Assembly: GCA_031216445.1 (NCBI GenBank)
Contig: CM062214.1
Span: 15,654,001 to 15,718,000 of the forward strand
Source: Lateolabrax maculatus
Lineage: Eukaryota; Chordata; Actinopteri; Acropomatiformes; Lateolabracidae
Direction of reading: 5' to 3'
Length of the DNA stretch: 64,000 nucleotides
Of the stretch, positions 33,151 through 44,290 are shown piece after piece (within the stretch, counting starts at the first letter, position 1; the number at the start of each line of letters is the position of its first letter). The position numbers were made by a program, and so were the translations under genes. The notes beneath the pieces are model-generated. The model did no database searches. It was given only the letters and a program-made list of their open reading frames with translations, and was not told where the DNA came from.

Positions 33151-33570
33151 GGAGTTTTGGCTGAAGTTGAAGTTTTCCCCAAAGTTGAAGCCTATTATTT
33201 TTGTGTTGATGGGTTAACGTTGTGGACAGGCGCCCATCTGCATATCAAATGTGACTCCCATTATTTTATGTTTCTCTCTGCTAACAGCGCCTCCCAGCAC
33301 TCCTCCATGTTCTCCTCCATCTGCCTCCTGTCCATTGATCAGCCTTCCAGGGCATCAGTCTGTTTAACATCTGCTACAAGTTCCAGCAGCTCAGGTAACT
33401 ATCTAGCTGCTCTCCACCGCCTATTGATCTTCATGTCCACCTGCAGGAACATCTGTTTCGGCATGTCGTTTGTCAACGCAACCAGCTACCTTGTTTCGCT
33501 CCACGTCTTGTCCACTTTCACTCACTCTCACAAAGAGATTTTACTCCTAAGTGCTTGTTAAATTGGTGTT
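33151..33570 (+). other. 134-codon open frame, probably non-coding or repeat-derived
   Basis: The plus frame from 33157 to 33561 is open for 134 codons. The peptide is rich in Ser, Cys and Leu with no clear domain. A short stretch near SMFSSICLLSID is faintly like a membrane helix but lacks the residues that would define a receptor family. Local composition is GC-richer than its flanks. GCTGAAGTTGAAG words near 33163-33190 are internally repetitive. I see no splice pattern or partner frame, so I do not call a gene. Confidence 0.25.
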
Positions 33571-34059
33571 TGCATTGTTCTAATAATGAATAGTAAACTG
33601 GGGAAAAAAATCTTTATAAAGATGAAGATTAATTTCCTACAACTACAGCTAAATCTAACTTTACATTTTATTTAAAAACGTATATTTAATTTCTAATTAA
33701 TTTGTTATTTATCAAGACTGCCTGATCTACCAAACCTATAAAGTTGAGTTATAACAAAACATTTACTCAAAACATTTACTCTATCTGTTGATTATTTATA
33801 TAACGCTCTTGATTAAATATTCTGTAATTTTGCATTATAAATCTAAATAATTGCAAATTATTACATATGCAGAAAATTAAATATAAAGAAGATGGCATGC
33901 ACAAAGAAAAACATACAACAAAATATATTATATGAATAAAATAGATAATTTCTTTCACTTAAATCAAGCAAATGTGCTGTAAATTATATATTTAAAATAG
34001 CTGTAGTTCAACAGTTTGTACATTATTGGAAGACAATAGTACACATTTTATTTATTGTT
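33571..34059. other. Strongly AT-rich interval
   Basis: Among the most AT-rich parts of the window. The 60-codon minus frame (33776-33958) is a composition artefact. Confidence 0.45.
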
Positions 34060-34410
34060 TTTAATATTATTCTGGGCAGAAAGCGTGAGAGAGAGTCACG
34101 GGCCGAGAAGAGCTCGCATCGTGTCTCCTTCACAGGCTTCCAGAGCTCGGAGGAACCGCTGTTGCACAGTTTAATTTGCTCTTTTGTAATGATGGGGCGT
34201 AGGTTAGTTAATTTCAATTTTTGATTTCAAAAGCTATCAAATACAGCTCAGATGAGAAATCAATTTTCCCAGCTGCCCTGGCTTTGTGGTGAAAAAAACT
34301 CCCGCCATTGGTTAACAGCCCGTCACATGACCGAGTCAGGGATTAGTTCACTAGGCCCATGTTGCCACCACCTCAATTACAGGCTGCCTCTTGTCATTTA
34401 CCTCCATAAC
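34060..34410. promoter_or_regulatory. Candidate conserved non-coding block 28, CCAAT/E-box
   Basis: A GC-richer island lies inside AT-rich DNA. It has CpGs at 34085-34160, CCCGCCATTGG (34301-34311, holding an inverted CCAAT box), GTTAAC (34311-34316) and GTCACATGAC (34322-34331), which contains the inverse of the MITF-type M-box TCATGTGA. The CCAAT plus E-box pairing about 12 bp apart is promoter-like, but there is no downstream open frame or CpG island to support a promoter. Confidence 0.4.
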
Positions 34411-35140
34411 ATCTCAATCTCAGACACAACTCATATTTAATTCATGAAAGCTTGCACAAGAGTAATTGTAATATAGATTGTTACAGAAAATGTGACCAAA
34501 TTTAGACTGCAACTTTTTGTTTTGCATGCCAACAGCAGTGATTTTGTCATCTGCTGTTTTTTGGGATAACGAAGATAGAACAGTGAACCTATAATTTTGA
34601 GCTGATAACATTTTTTACTGAAAAGTGTAGAATTTAAAAATCGTTCAACTTCATCAAACCGCAAGATGTAGGTATATTTTTAACAAAATGATACATTGCA
34701 AAAAATGGCAATGATTATTTTAATTGGAAAGGTAGTGTCCTGTGTCATGTTGTAGACAATGACAATCATCAGTACCATTATTAGGACTGACATGTGATCA
34801 GCCGTCTGAAAAGGTGACTGTGGGAGGTTCCACTGACAATACGGACTCACCTAAACCCTGTTCTGTTTGCGGGTAGACTAGTGTATTAGTCTCTTTGATT
34901 TATAGTTGATAGGCCTAACTGGCGTTAAAATTGTCACATATGAATATCGTATTACCTATCGTGTGTCAATAAATCAAATATAAAAAAGTGGCCTGTTGTT
35001 CAAGCCATACTTCACAGTATAAACAGATGTGTGTGCTGAATGAGTACTATAAAAACTATTTTTTCTTTAAATAATTGTTGGAAATTCCTTTTTGATTCAT
35101 GTGACTAATTGTTGACACTACAAAAAAAAAGCTCAAAGCA
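34411..35140. other. AT-rich interval, nothing recognised
   Basis: Overlapping minus frames at 34420-34664 are unremarkable. No repeat family is recognised. Confidence 0.4.
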
Positions 35141-35143
35141 AGC

Positions 35144-35677
35144 ATGGACTGTGTGTGCGAGCATATTTTACATTCTTATGAAGCTTTGGTTTGGAAATTG
35201 AATCCATTCCAACATTTCTTTCTCAAACGAACCCCCTTTTCCTTTGCACAAACACAAATTGACAATTTGTTCAGTAATCAAAGAATCTCCTTTTCATATG
35301 GATCAGTTCATGGAACAAAAAGTAGAGTGGAGGCAATTTCTGGACATATCATGAGATTATATCCGTTTGACAGTTGCGTTATTCTATGTGGTTTCCATGA
35401 CAACTGGGTGAGGCCTCCAATAAAACCAACCTCAGCTGTCATCTCTTCACCTAAAAGCTTTGTAATTGCTCTCATTTGCATACTACAATTAAGTGTGTTA
35501 GCTCACAGCAAGAACAATCAACCTCCACTAAAGACTGGGGATAGTATAATTATTATATCAGTGGATTTGTATAAAACATTACTGACGAGCCTTTGTTTGA
35601 CATCTGCATTGTACTGTCAGGCTAGTTTTCCCACTTATTTTAATAAATATACATATTTCACAGACAGTGATGGATAA
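35144..35677 (+). other. 178-codon open frame including stop, the longest in the window; coding status doubtful
   Basis: The frame runs from ATG 35144 to a stop at 35677 and would give 177 residues. The predicted peptide starts MDCVCEHIL and has a hydrophobic patch near residues 105-118 (SFVIALICILQLSV) but no clear signal peptide, family signature or repeat. The DNA also carries enhancer-type words, including an octamer ATTTGCAT at 35474-35481 and CTACAATTAAG just after. In AT-rich sequence a frame this long is uncommon but can occur once by chance over both strands of 64 kb. A stop-poor conserved element is the simplest reading; a lineage-specific gene is the alternative. Confidence 0.25.
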
Positions 35678-36269
35678 TTCATAGTACACATAAAAGTATC
35701 AGTTTTATTCTAGAAATGATCATTTAAGTTTCTGTCTGCCTGTCAATACAGTGAGAGATATTTTTATCCATTTTTGATAGGAGGCTTTTTGACACAGTGG
35801 TGCACTTGACTAGCTAGAAACAGAATGATTTTCAGTAGTGGGAGACAGTTTGAACTGCTGATTGAATGGAAAGGTTATGTGCATTGGGCTCTAAGCATTG
35901 TTTCTCTTTCCCTCAGATGCGCAGAGGCTGTAATGAAGAGCTCTTGAACTCCCAGTCAGAGAAGCTGTGACAGGAGTTCAGGAGGATGCCTCTTTGGCTT
36001 CGGTGGACGTACGATACACACACTGGTACACACTCAGGCACACATGCACCCAGTGACAGCAACAAACAGCTAATACAGAAATCAAAATGAAGCTGTCACT
36101 CATACATTGTTTCACAAATCACTAGCTTTTTATTTAAGTGTCCAGTGTCCAATCTTCCTACTGATATTGGAAAAATATCTGCGCTTCTGTTCTTTTATTT
36201 TCTGTTTTCCTCTAAATATTATTTATTTTTGGGCACAGCTTTAATGTGAAATTAGAGGTGACAAACTCT
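35678..36269. other. Mixed interval, nothing recognised
   Basis: A small CA-containing stretch (36009-36040) and AT-rich sequence. TTTCTCTTTCCCTCAG at 35901-35916 looks like a splice acceptor, but the sequence that follows soon meets stops. Confidence 0.35.
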
Positions 36270-36800
36270 ATATGAGAAACGTCTTCATAGAGGCATGGCT
36301 CGAGTTTGTGAACTATGAAAGGAGCCGTATTTCCAGCCTTCCGAGCTTTTTTTTATCAAGCCTGTGACACCGCAGCACATCTTTGGAAGGGTACATTTTA
36401 TTGGGAGTTTTTGCCTTCAGGCCCTGAATTGAAATGGAAGACCAAATGGCACAAAATGGCAAGTGCACCATTCCCAGCTCTCTGCAGCCTCCCAACACAA
36501 ACTGGTCAAGCAGAAATGAGACCTGCATCAATTTTAATTTGTATTTATCCTGCTGATGACCCGCTCCTTTCACTCTGCCGTTGGAGGCGCAAATTACACC
36601 CATCATAACTCTGATTCTAACGGCCCACGGTGTCCTATCAGGAAATTAACATGGTTATATACCACCGGCGGGTTCAAGGTGTCACAACACAATTATACAA
36701 TCATGCAACCTGACGAGCTCTGACTGGTCGCCGGTGTATGACAACTAAGCTGGAGGGCTACACTGTCTGTCACATCCAGGCGGGTAAGATAAGTTCACTG
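36270..36800. promoter_or_regulatory. Candidate conserved non-coding block 29, strong
   Basis: Complex sequence is free of simple repeat apart from one T run at 36350. Frames of 97 codons on both strands (36313-36606 minus and 36315-36608 plus) overlap over nearly their full length, so at most one could be coding and neither shows a domain. TCAATTTTAATTTGTATTTA (about 36528-36547) and CCACCGGCGGGTT (36662-36674, a CpG-bearing dyad) are notable words. Confidence 0.4.
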
Positions 36801-37930
36801 AAGAGTAGACTGTGCCTCAGTGTCTGCTTCTCTCTATCTAAATCAGTTAAATATCACATGGCTGCTGCAGTCTGTGGTGATTTTTTTTGAGGGAAGTATA
36901 AAGACCCACATCTGAACTTATCTTTGACTTGTCAGGCTTTTATTCAGCACAGCAAATTGAGCTTGAAGAATTTGTAAAAAAAAAAAAACAAATCAAAGTG
37001 ATATAACATGGGGTGCCTGTGTATCATTAATATAATTAAGTCATCAGTGAGGAAAGTTTAATGTAAAACCTTATGCATACTGCAGTGCTGTGCAGCAGCT
37101 GACTGTGACTTTCAATCAACCCTAATCCTTGTATCTCATAAAACTTAGACCACAAAAATGAAGGGAAGCTCCCCTGCCTGGATCCCCTGCGTGCTCTCAG
37201 TGTCAAGCCATTAGGCTGTGTGAAATGAGGTGCCACTCATGAGTTATAATGCTGCACATCTATAGATGCAATGGTAAAATATAGCCCTTCAATGCTCAGT
37301 TCTCTGTTGGAGTTGGGAAAATAATTCTGTTCTGATAGTGGTCCATCCTGCAATATCCCAATTCAAAGTCACAAAGATATGAAGAGGGCTGTTGGATAAA
37401 TTCAAAATAATCCACTTCAGGATAGCTGTGAAATTAATGGAAAAATGTGTCTGTTTGCTTGTGTGTCTGTGTGCATGAGCAAACGTGCGCGTCTATGTGA
37501 GAATGGCGGCTGATGAATAAAATATATCAAAAAAACAGTGTAGCGCCAAAAACTTTTACATACTGTAGGATGATATTACTAATAAGATTATCAACCTCGG
37601 CAAAAAGGAAATAACACACAGAGGAAAAAAGGAATTTTTCCTTTAGAACCACCAGAAGTGGTGGATGTAAGCTTTCAGGAAATCTATTTGTGGGGTACAG
37701 TACGTTTATTGTATCCAATTTGAAAGCATGTCAATAGAAGACACACATTTCTATAACCAGTTGTTACAGAAGTACAATCAATGAAAGTTGTACTGACTAC
37801 TGCTGTACTTAGAGGCACATAACAAAAGCATTCTAGCAGCAGTCTGCTCTACTGAAATATTTACCCAGAGGTACCGTAGATGTAGCAGTGATAAGGAAAT
37901 AAAGCTAATAAGTGTCACTTTGATGTGACA
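36801..37930. other. Mostly AT-rich interval, nothing firm
   Basis: An A run (36976-36988) and a short TG-rich stretch (37447-37480) are visible. Weak complex sequence near 37140-37240 is not enough for a call. Confidence 0.35.
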
Positions 37931-38180
37931 ACAAATTATACATGGTTCTATCAGATCTCATTTCCATTCCACAACACAGAGACAGAGAATACCCTGAAGC
38001 GTGGCTGTTAATGGGAGCCTCTATCAGCCATCATGGAAAGCCTGCCTCATTACTCACTCCAACACAACTGTGCCCAGGGTGGTCGATTTCCCCAACGGAC
38101 ACTGGTTCACAGACCAGAGACGCACTGTGCAGCATATGACTTGTTTTTCAATGCGCAGGGCACAGATGCACGTCATGCTG
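37931..38180. promoter_or_regulatory. Candidate conserved non-coding block 30a
   Basis: Complex sequence is open in three overlapping plus frames (37942-38139, 38001-38216 and 38033-38302). No domain is seen in any. The presence of all three frames argues against ordinary coding. Confidence 0.3.
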
Positions 38181-38339
38181 CAAGTGTGCAAAATTGTTTT
38201 ATCAGGAAATTATTAAAGCAAAACATTTCTGAATTAAAGAGAATCAACCACAAAAAAAATACATGGCTTAAGCAATTTTTTAATGCTTTATTTTGTGTCT
38301 GATTTAGAATTATTGAGCTGATATATTTATAGTTGATTC
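38181..38339. other. AT-rich spacer
   Basis: Nothing is recognised in this stretch. Confidence 0.4.
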
Positions 38340-38840
38340 TTTTCCAGGGTACAGAAAATTTGCCCTATGGAGCTCTAACCAGCTACCACTCATCTTCGTT
38401 TTCATTATACGTCTGATTCTATACAACCTGATTATTATTCAGAGAGTATTTTCCATTCAGGAGGGTGCCAAGTAGTCACATAACCTTCTATCCCTTCCAA
38501 CCTGTGCAATGAATATTTTAAAACCTTAATGTATATTGGCCATCTGAATTTTCAGCCCGAGTCTTTCCTTTGTCCATATAATCTCAGGGACCCGTTTCCT
38601 ACTACTGCGGCTGTAAGTGAGAACGCTGGCACTTCTTCACAATTTGCAATCACCGATGCTCTCTGGTTTTACTCTCTCTACCCCTGCTTCTAGCTTCCCT
38701 GACAAAGTCAATAGGGGGCATCCCTCATCTGTCAAAAACAAACATCAGAATACTTCTCATGCTTTTTTCTTCTTTTCTCGTTCCCTCTTTTTGTGCAGTG
38801 TCTCTCGCTGCCTGTTAGACCTGCAGTAGATTCTCAGTTT
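38340..38840. promoter_or_regulatory. Candidate conserved non-coding block 30b
   Basis: Complex sequence contains CAACCTGATTATTATTCAGA (about 38426-38445), CTTTGTCCATATAATCTCAG (about 38568-38587) and ACAATTTGCAATCACCGATG (about 38638-38657). A TTTTTTCTTCTTTTC tract at 38763-38777 ends the block. Confidence 0.35.
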
Positions 38841-39170
38841 GTCACTCAGTGCAGATTATGAGATTATTAGTTGCGTTGCTTGTTGACCCTAATCAACATA
38901 AGCAAGTAAGAGCAGTCAAAACGTCCTGAAGAAGTAGCTGACCCTCTGGTGACTCTCTCACCCAGAGGGGTGGCAGCAGCACTTGCTGTGTGTGTTTCAG
39001 TGCAATCTGTGGAACAGATGGCTGGAGTCCTGGGCAGAGAGCAGCAGGTCTCAGCCTGCATGTCACCAGGATGATGTGAGCTGGCTCCCTCCGAGCTTTA
39101 GTTAATACCTTCCTGTATCACAGACTTGTTAAGGGTCTGGGCAAAACTCACAGACTCTTTACAAAAGAAC
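38841..39170. other. Mixed interval, nothing firm
   Basis: TGCAGATTATGAGATTATTAG at about 38849-38869 is homeodomain-like but isolated. The minus frame 38867-39061 is not recognised. Confidence 0.3.
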
Positions 39171-39172
39171 AA

Positions 39173-39174
<2 letters not shown>

Positions 39175-39239
<65 letters not shown>
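39175..39239. repeat. (CT)n microsatellite, about 65 bp
   Basis: About 32 CT units with a single extra C at 39192-39193. This is the longest dinucleotide repeat in the window. Its two strands create the CTCTCT and GAGAGA open frames seen here. Confidence 0.97.
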
Positions 39240-39244
<5 letters not shown>

Positions 39245-39770
39245 GCTGTCTCTCCCTGCATTGCCTCTCCTGGGTGGTAGTAAATGTTTACTGCTAACTA
39301 TTGCCCTTAACCTCTTTTCTGGTTGACTGGTATTATTTAGACACACCTGTATTTATATAAGTCGCGAGTTGGGATAAAGTATAAATACAGTGATATATCT
39401 TGGTTATATCTGTTATATCGGTTATATTTTTGACTAATTTAGCAAAAATGATACAACAATTCTAATACTGCCACAAAACAGTCCTATTCACTGATTTCCA
39501 ACATTCCCTACAATGGCCTAATGCATCCACAAATAGGAATAGGAAAGTGATTGATCAATATGACACAGATTAAAGATGGAAAGTAATTTGAATTGCATTG
39601 CAATTGAATAGCACACCCTCAAACCGCAAAGTCAAAGAGTAATTATGGACATTAGTGTTTCTTTATTATAAAATAATGTCCCTGACTAAGTGATTTTACA
39701 TCGACTGAGAAGTTTCAGGTTATGATGAAATCATTAAAGCGAAATCACTGGCAAGGTAAATAAACATTTG
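39240..39770. other. AT-rich interval with short repeated words
   Basis: GGTTATATC-type words repeat near 39401-39430 (TTGGTTATATCTGTTATATC...GGTTATATT). Otherwise nothing is recognised. Confidence 0.4.
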
Positions 39771-40180
39771 CTTGACTTTTTTTCATCCAGCTCTCCCTCT
39801 GCCAAATTGGCTTTAATCTTGGTTACTGGTAGGTAGAGCAGCCTAGGCCGTGCCTTGTGAGGTGCAAGTGGTGCTGCCTTTCCTCCTTTCTCTTTCTCCT
39901 CATATTATATAAAGAGTGGCAGCAGGCAGAGTGACAGACTGCCCCAAGAGATGACACCTGTCACTGAGGGGAGTGCTGCTAATCTACAAGCCTCATTTTG
40001 TTTGAACTCTTTGTCACCTTGCCGTCAAATCCTCATCTTCTCAGTCACTGCCAGCTTCACTCCCCTCTGCTTCTCTGCTCACTCTGCTTTGCCCAATCTC
40101 TCCACAATATACAGTACCTCAGCCATCACCACACACAGCCCGCTCCCCCAGTCAAACCAGTGTTCTCTGCTGTAACATAT
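39771..40180. promoter_or_regulatory. Candidate conserved non-coding block 31 (weak)
   Basis: Mixed sequence contains GCCTAGGCCGTGCCTTGTGAGG near 39842 and two overlapping plus frames (39951-40175 and 39998-40201) rich in Ser/Leu from pyrimidine bias. No domains are visible. Confidence 0.25.
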
Positions 40181-40218
40181 TTCTGTCATTTGTTTTTTTA
40201 AAGAGTGTTGTACATATT

Positions 40219-40243
40219 ATTTTTATTTATTTATTTATTTTTG
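40219..40243. repeat. (ATTT)n tetranucleotide repeat
   Basis: Six ATTT-type units lie within a T-rich tract. Confidence 0.85.
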
Positions 40244-40429
40244 TTTTTTAATTTGGATTCAAAAGTAGATACGTAGTGAGATATTATTATTTTTTCTAGT
40301 CAAAAAAAGTTACATCTTGGCAGCTCAATGTATTTTTCAGACATCTGTAAAATTGCTTATGTGCCCGCTGCGCATGAGAAGATGATGCGTCCTTGTTCAA
40401 ATGTTTTTATTTTCAAAACAAAGCCCCAT

Positions 40430-40840
40430 TCATTCATATTGAGATTTGTCTAAGTTAAAGTGATCTGAATAGAAATGCAGTCTGGAGTGGCCCAGTCTCT
40501 ATGGAGCAGCACACTCCACCCCCTGGCCAAATATCTATATTGTCCACTTCTACAGACTGTGCTTTGTAATTATAATATAATTCATTATGTCTATGCTGCA
40601 TGTGTCACAAAGGACGAGTCCTCCCCAAAATCCTCCTGTGCTGTTCAGGCTGACCGAACACATTCTTGTTCCCATTTTAAAGCCTGCGGCTTGGAAATAC
40701 CCTCTCACACCCCCATAAACAATAGATTTTCCTATTTTGCTTAATTGAGATATCACCCCGCAAATCTGACAGCACACACCAGCCCCTTACTCAGGCTGCG
40801 GGAGATCTATATAGTGACAGGAAATAGATAGGAAAAAGAG
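40430..40840. promoter_or_regulatory. Candidate conserved non-coding block 32, FOX/SOX
   Basis: CCCCCATAAACAATAG (40710-40725) holds a forkhead core ATAAACA (40715-40721) overlapping a SOX core AACAAT (40718-40723). GTAATTATAATATAATTCAT at about 40566-40585 and TTGCTTAATTGAG near 40737-40749 are homeodomain-type. Overlapping plus and minus frames (40475-40744 and 40550-40777) fit a stop-poor non-coding block. Confidence 0.42.
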
Positions 40841-40864
40841 CCAAATAAAATAAAATGACAAAGA

Positions 40865-40867
<3 letters not shown>

Positions 40868-40910
<43 letters not shown>
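40868..40910. repeat. (TAA)14 microsatellite
   Basis: Fourteen uninterrupted TAA units end before GGTGTTAATA. Confidence 0.97.
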
Positions 40911-40911
<1 letters not shown>

Positions 40912-41029
40912 GTGTTAATATACCTCATTTAATTATATATTATAAAATTTACATAGAAGCTGTGGTAAACATTCATGTTAATGTTGAGTTTTTCCCCTTT
41001 TTTAAGATAAATTGTGACAGCAGAAAAAA

Positions 41030-41290
41030 AAAACTCATGATATAATCCAAGTTGCAGCTGAGGCATCTGCCAACTTCTTTAAATGCCTCCATTAAGTGGA
41101 ATTATCTTTTCCAGACACATTTTGTGTGAATGCGTCAAAAAATCCCCATTTCATTTGGATTGCATGGGGTTTAATTTAATCCTTTTGCTTATTAAAAAAA
41201 TAAGATGCAGCATCTTTAACAATAGAAAGGCTAGTCTGCATCGAACACAATGGCTAAGGTTAAATTGAAGGTTGTGTGTACCCTTTGCTG
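41030..41290. promoter_or_regulatory. Candidate conserved non-coding block 33, NKX2-type site
   Basis: TTAAGTGG at 41092-41099 matches the NKX2 consensus TNAAGTGG. It follows CCTCCA and precedes AATTATC. GGGTTTAATTTAATCC (about 41167-41182) is homeodomain-like. Sequence to the right becomes AT-rich. Confidence 0.36.
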
Positions 41291-42894
41291 TATTAGAAGA
41301 GCATTCATATTCAAATAAAAGAAGGCATCACTTGTTCATGTTGCATAGCAATGTGCAATTGTGCATTTGTATGCACAAAGAAAAACTGCAATGCAGAGTT
41401 GCTACAGTTGTGACAGTTTTCTGATATTAAAAATGAACAACATACTTTACCCGTTTTTCATTTTGCATTTGCTTCATCATTGTGTGTGCAATAATTTATT
41501 CCTTTCTAAGTACTTAATTCCTCTCTAAGTCAAACTACTTCAATATCTAGTACTGCACTAACCTACAGAAAAAACTATCTATACTGTGGAAAATACTGTA
41601 TTGGTCATAATTCTTCACACATTTTCTCACTATCTGATTGTTAGCTGAGAAGATAACCACACCACATCACAGCTGTGAAACTGGCCAGTGGAGAACAGGC
41701 ACTGAGAAATCTTCCATCTGACAATCTTAAAGTCAGTCACTTGTCAACATTTTAGCAATTGCGAGTTCTTCCAAAAAGTCTTTACATCGTCCAATAGAAC
41801 TATAGCCTGATGTGTGTGAGATGTGTTTCCTGATAGTTGAGGAAGTTGAAAATCAGTCAGAACACAGAACCTCTATTTGAACCGCTGCTTCATCATCAAC
41901 ATCTCAATTCATTCAACAATTTCTGAAACTGCTGTAGCATCTCTGTAACATTTGGATTAGACTTGATAATTGTTAGTTTAAATAATATTCTATTTATACT
42001 GTATTTATAAGAAGACATGCTAGCTTTACAAAATCATGCTAAAATGTACAAAGTTAATCTCTTAAATTCAATTTAACCAACATTAATTTTATTCATTTCA
42101 CCACATTTTTCATTTTCATAGTAATGTAGACAATATCAGCTAATATTAATCATGGTTAACAAATGCAATCTGTGACTATTGACAGTGATAACTCAGAAGC
42201 GTTTATAATTTCAACCATGTTTGCTCATCAGACAGCAGAGAGAGGAAACTATTTGTAGCCAGTGTGCAAAGCAAAATTGAGGATCAAACATTTTTCATCT
42301 CATATTTTCATCAGTTTTCTCAGTTTGACAGAAAATAAAGACTTCAAGGTTAAAGGATAATTTTGACATCTTGCTGTCACAAGCAACATATGTCGATGTG
42401 AATTAAAATTATATTGTCAGCCCAGGTATTTAAAGTTGTCAGGGACTTTCGTGGACATCATATATTCACCTGTCGTAGTTTAACAGTGCAGTACAAGCAT
42501 CAGGATCAGGGAGCTAGTTAGGCAGGTAATCAGCAATGCAACCTCAGCTTCAGAAGAAAATGGTGCCCGTGCCAATATTCAGAGTGAAGCTTCCGGCCAT
42601 CACTAGTAACCATAAAACATTTGACATTGACACAAATTCTGTAGTTCAGTTTAGCTTTTTCCTTGCTCTGTTCAGCTATATGATGCCCCTAAATGGTAAC
42701 AGAACCCCTTACACTCTAAAGGCTAAAATCCTCACCAACTTATAGACTGAATTATCACATAATATGACCAGCAGAGTGAATTAGAAGGGAACGTATGCTC
42801 GTACCAATAGTGAAGGGCAAGAATTGTTTATTTTTTTTATCATTATAATCTTAGATATCATACAATCAGCGACTTTCCAATCATAGTCCCAAAG
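41291..42894. other. AT-rich interval, nothing recognised
   Basis: About 1.6 kb of AT-rich DNA. Repeated TGCA words near 41340-41400 (TTGCATAGCAATGTGCAATT...GTGCATTTGTATGCAC) give weak self-complementarity. No gene or named element is seen. Confidence 0.4.
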
Positions 42895-43396
42895 TAGCCA
42901 ATATTTTGTCTTCTCCTGTCGGAATACCATTACGCCATGCAGTTGAAGAGGGCGCAACAAGCTGATGTAATTAAAAGAGCGTCAGTCGAACGTCAAACAG
43001 TGAAAAACAATGTAGAAAACTCCATGGAAAGATGACATTGCTGTTCGTTTCATGTTTTAATGTGAGGAAGGGTACATCAGATCTGTGTGGAGTGATGAAG
43101 TTACTGTAGCCATGTCTTCGCACATGATGGAAATATGCAGGAAGAAACTGATAGCGGAAACAGCTGATCATACATGTGAGTTAATTGTTTGCTATGTCAG
43201 AACTTATTCTACACAGGTGTCTCAATCTCCAATTTTGCTCATTAACTCTTTTTCAAAAAAGGCAAAAAACCACATCAAGTGAGCATTAAAACTTTTTTGC
43301 GAAATTGAGGACGTTTTTTCAAATTTTGCCGTTTCCATCAACCTTCAAATGCTTTACTTCAAACTGTGCATAAAAATATGTGGACGGAAACATGGC
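42895..43396. mobile_element. Decayed MITE-like element with GGAAACATGGCT end
   Basis: The right end at about 43290-43396 (AACTTTTTTGCGAAATTGAG, TTTTGCCGTTTCCATCAACC, GTGGACGGAAACATGGCT) matches what I remember of a common fish non-autonomous element. An imperfect inverse of that end, AGCCATGTCTTCGCACAT, occurs at 43109-43126 (13 of 18 positions). The remembered family also contains words like those at 42905-42960. The left boundary is therefore uncertain: either about 42895 or 43109. The copy is old and has no transposase frame. Confidence 0.4.
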
Positions 43397-43650
43397 TCAT
43401 GACACTGTATCTATTTATCACCTATTATACTTGATTAACTTTAGATCCAATATTTTCTAATTACAGACTGAACAGAATCAACTAATCACAAATTAGTACC
43501 TCACAAACATCTTTGACTTCATGTCCTATCTTATAAACAAACTTGGGTCTAGTTGTTACAACTCACTTCATGTAATGTTTTCTTGTTGATACAGTGTATA
43601 ATGAATTCCACACACACAAACTGAATTGCTACCAGTCCAACTAACCTCCA
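43397..43650. other. AT-rich spacer
   Basis: Nothing is recognised in this stretch. Confidence 0.4.
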
Positions 43651-44290
43651 TTTTAGCCTGGACAGGCTCTACCTTGTGATGCATTGTCTTTCCCATCCCC
43701 CTGTCTTTGTGTCTGGGGAAAGTCACGTGGCTGTTGGGAAACAAATAATTTCATTGGCTATATTCAGACCATGTCTAAGAGGAGCACAGCAGCTTGTCTT
43801 GGGAGTCAAGAACTTGGTACAATGTCTTCTGCGATGGGATGGCCAACACAAATGGGCTGGCGCACCTATCCAATTAACACCCTGCCTGCCAATCCCTGTC
43901 AGGTCACACGCTGACTCCCATGGCATGCTCTACCTGTCTCTGCTGCTCTCAACACATGCCCAGCTCCAATATAGAATTAACGCCACTTTTCACCTGGTCA
44001 CGCTGACATGCCATAGATTAGAATGGTGCAGCATGGAGATATGCTAGGCACTCCAAATGAGGGCACCTGGGGTTAAGATTTCAAATGCAGTGGGGCTATT
44101 GTTTTGCCACTGCTTTAATATTAATTAAACTCTGAGGTGAAAATGTTCTTTACCAAACTATCGCTTAATTCCTCCACAAGTGAACACCTGATAAGAGATT
44201 TTATTTAATGACCACCTGGATGTTACAACTTATCACACCAGTTAAAACGTTAATAAGAACAATAAGCTGCTGGGGCTAAGTGGTTCTTTT
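43651..44290. promoter_or_regulatory. Candidate conserved non-coding block 34, strong
   Basis: A GC-richer, complex stretch holds GTCACGTGGC (43721-43730, a CACGTG E-box), CCAATTAACACCC (about 43869-43881), CACCTGGTCACGCTG (about 43991-44005) and TTTAATATTAATTAAAC (44114-44130). Three overlapping frames occur (43676-44047 plus, 43684-43914 plus, 43723-43926 minus) with no domain. Base texture changes abruptly to AT-rich on both sides. Confidence 0.43.

Noticed and set aside
36660..36690. GGCGGGTTCAAGGTGTCAC as a tRNA B-box or SINE promoter
   Set aside because: No A-box at the right distance and no SINE body or tail.
39098..39346. Frames through the CT repeat giving long Arg-Glu or Ser-Leu runs
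   Set aside because: Pure products of the (CT)n microsatellite.
43676..44047. 123-codon plus-strand frame as a gene
   Set aside because: Overlaps two other open frames, has no recognisable domain, and sits in an enhancer-like block.
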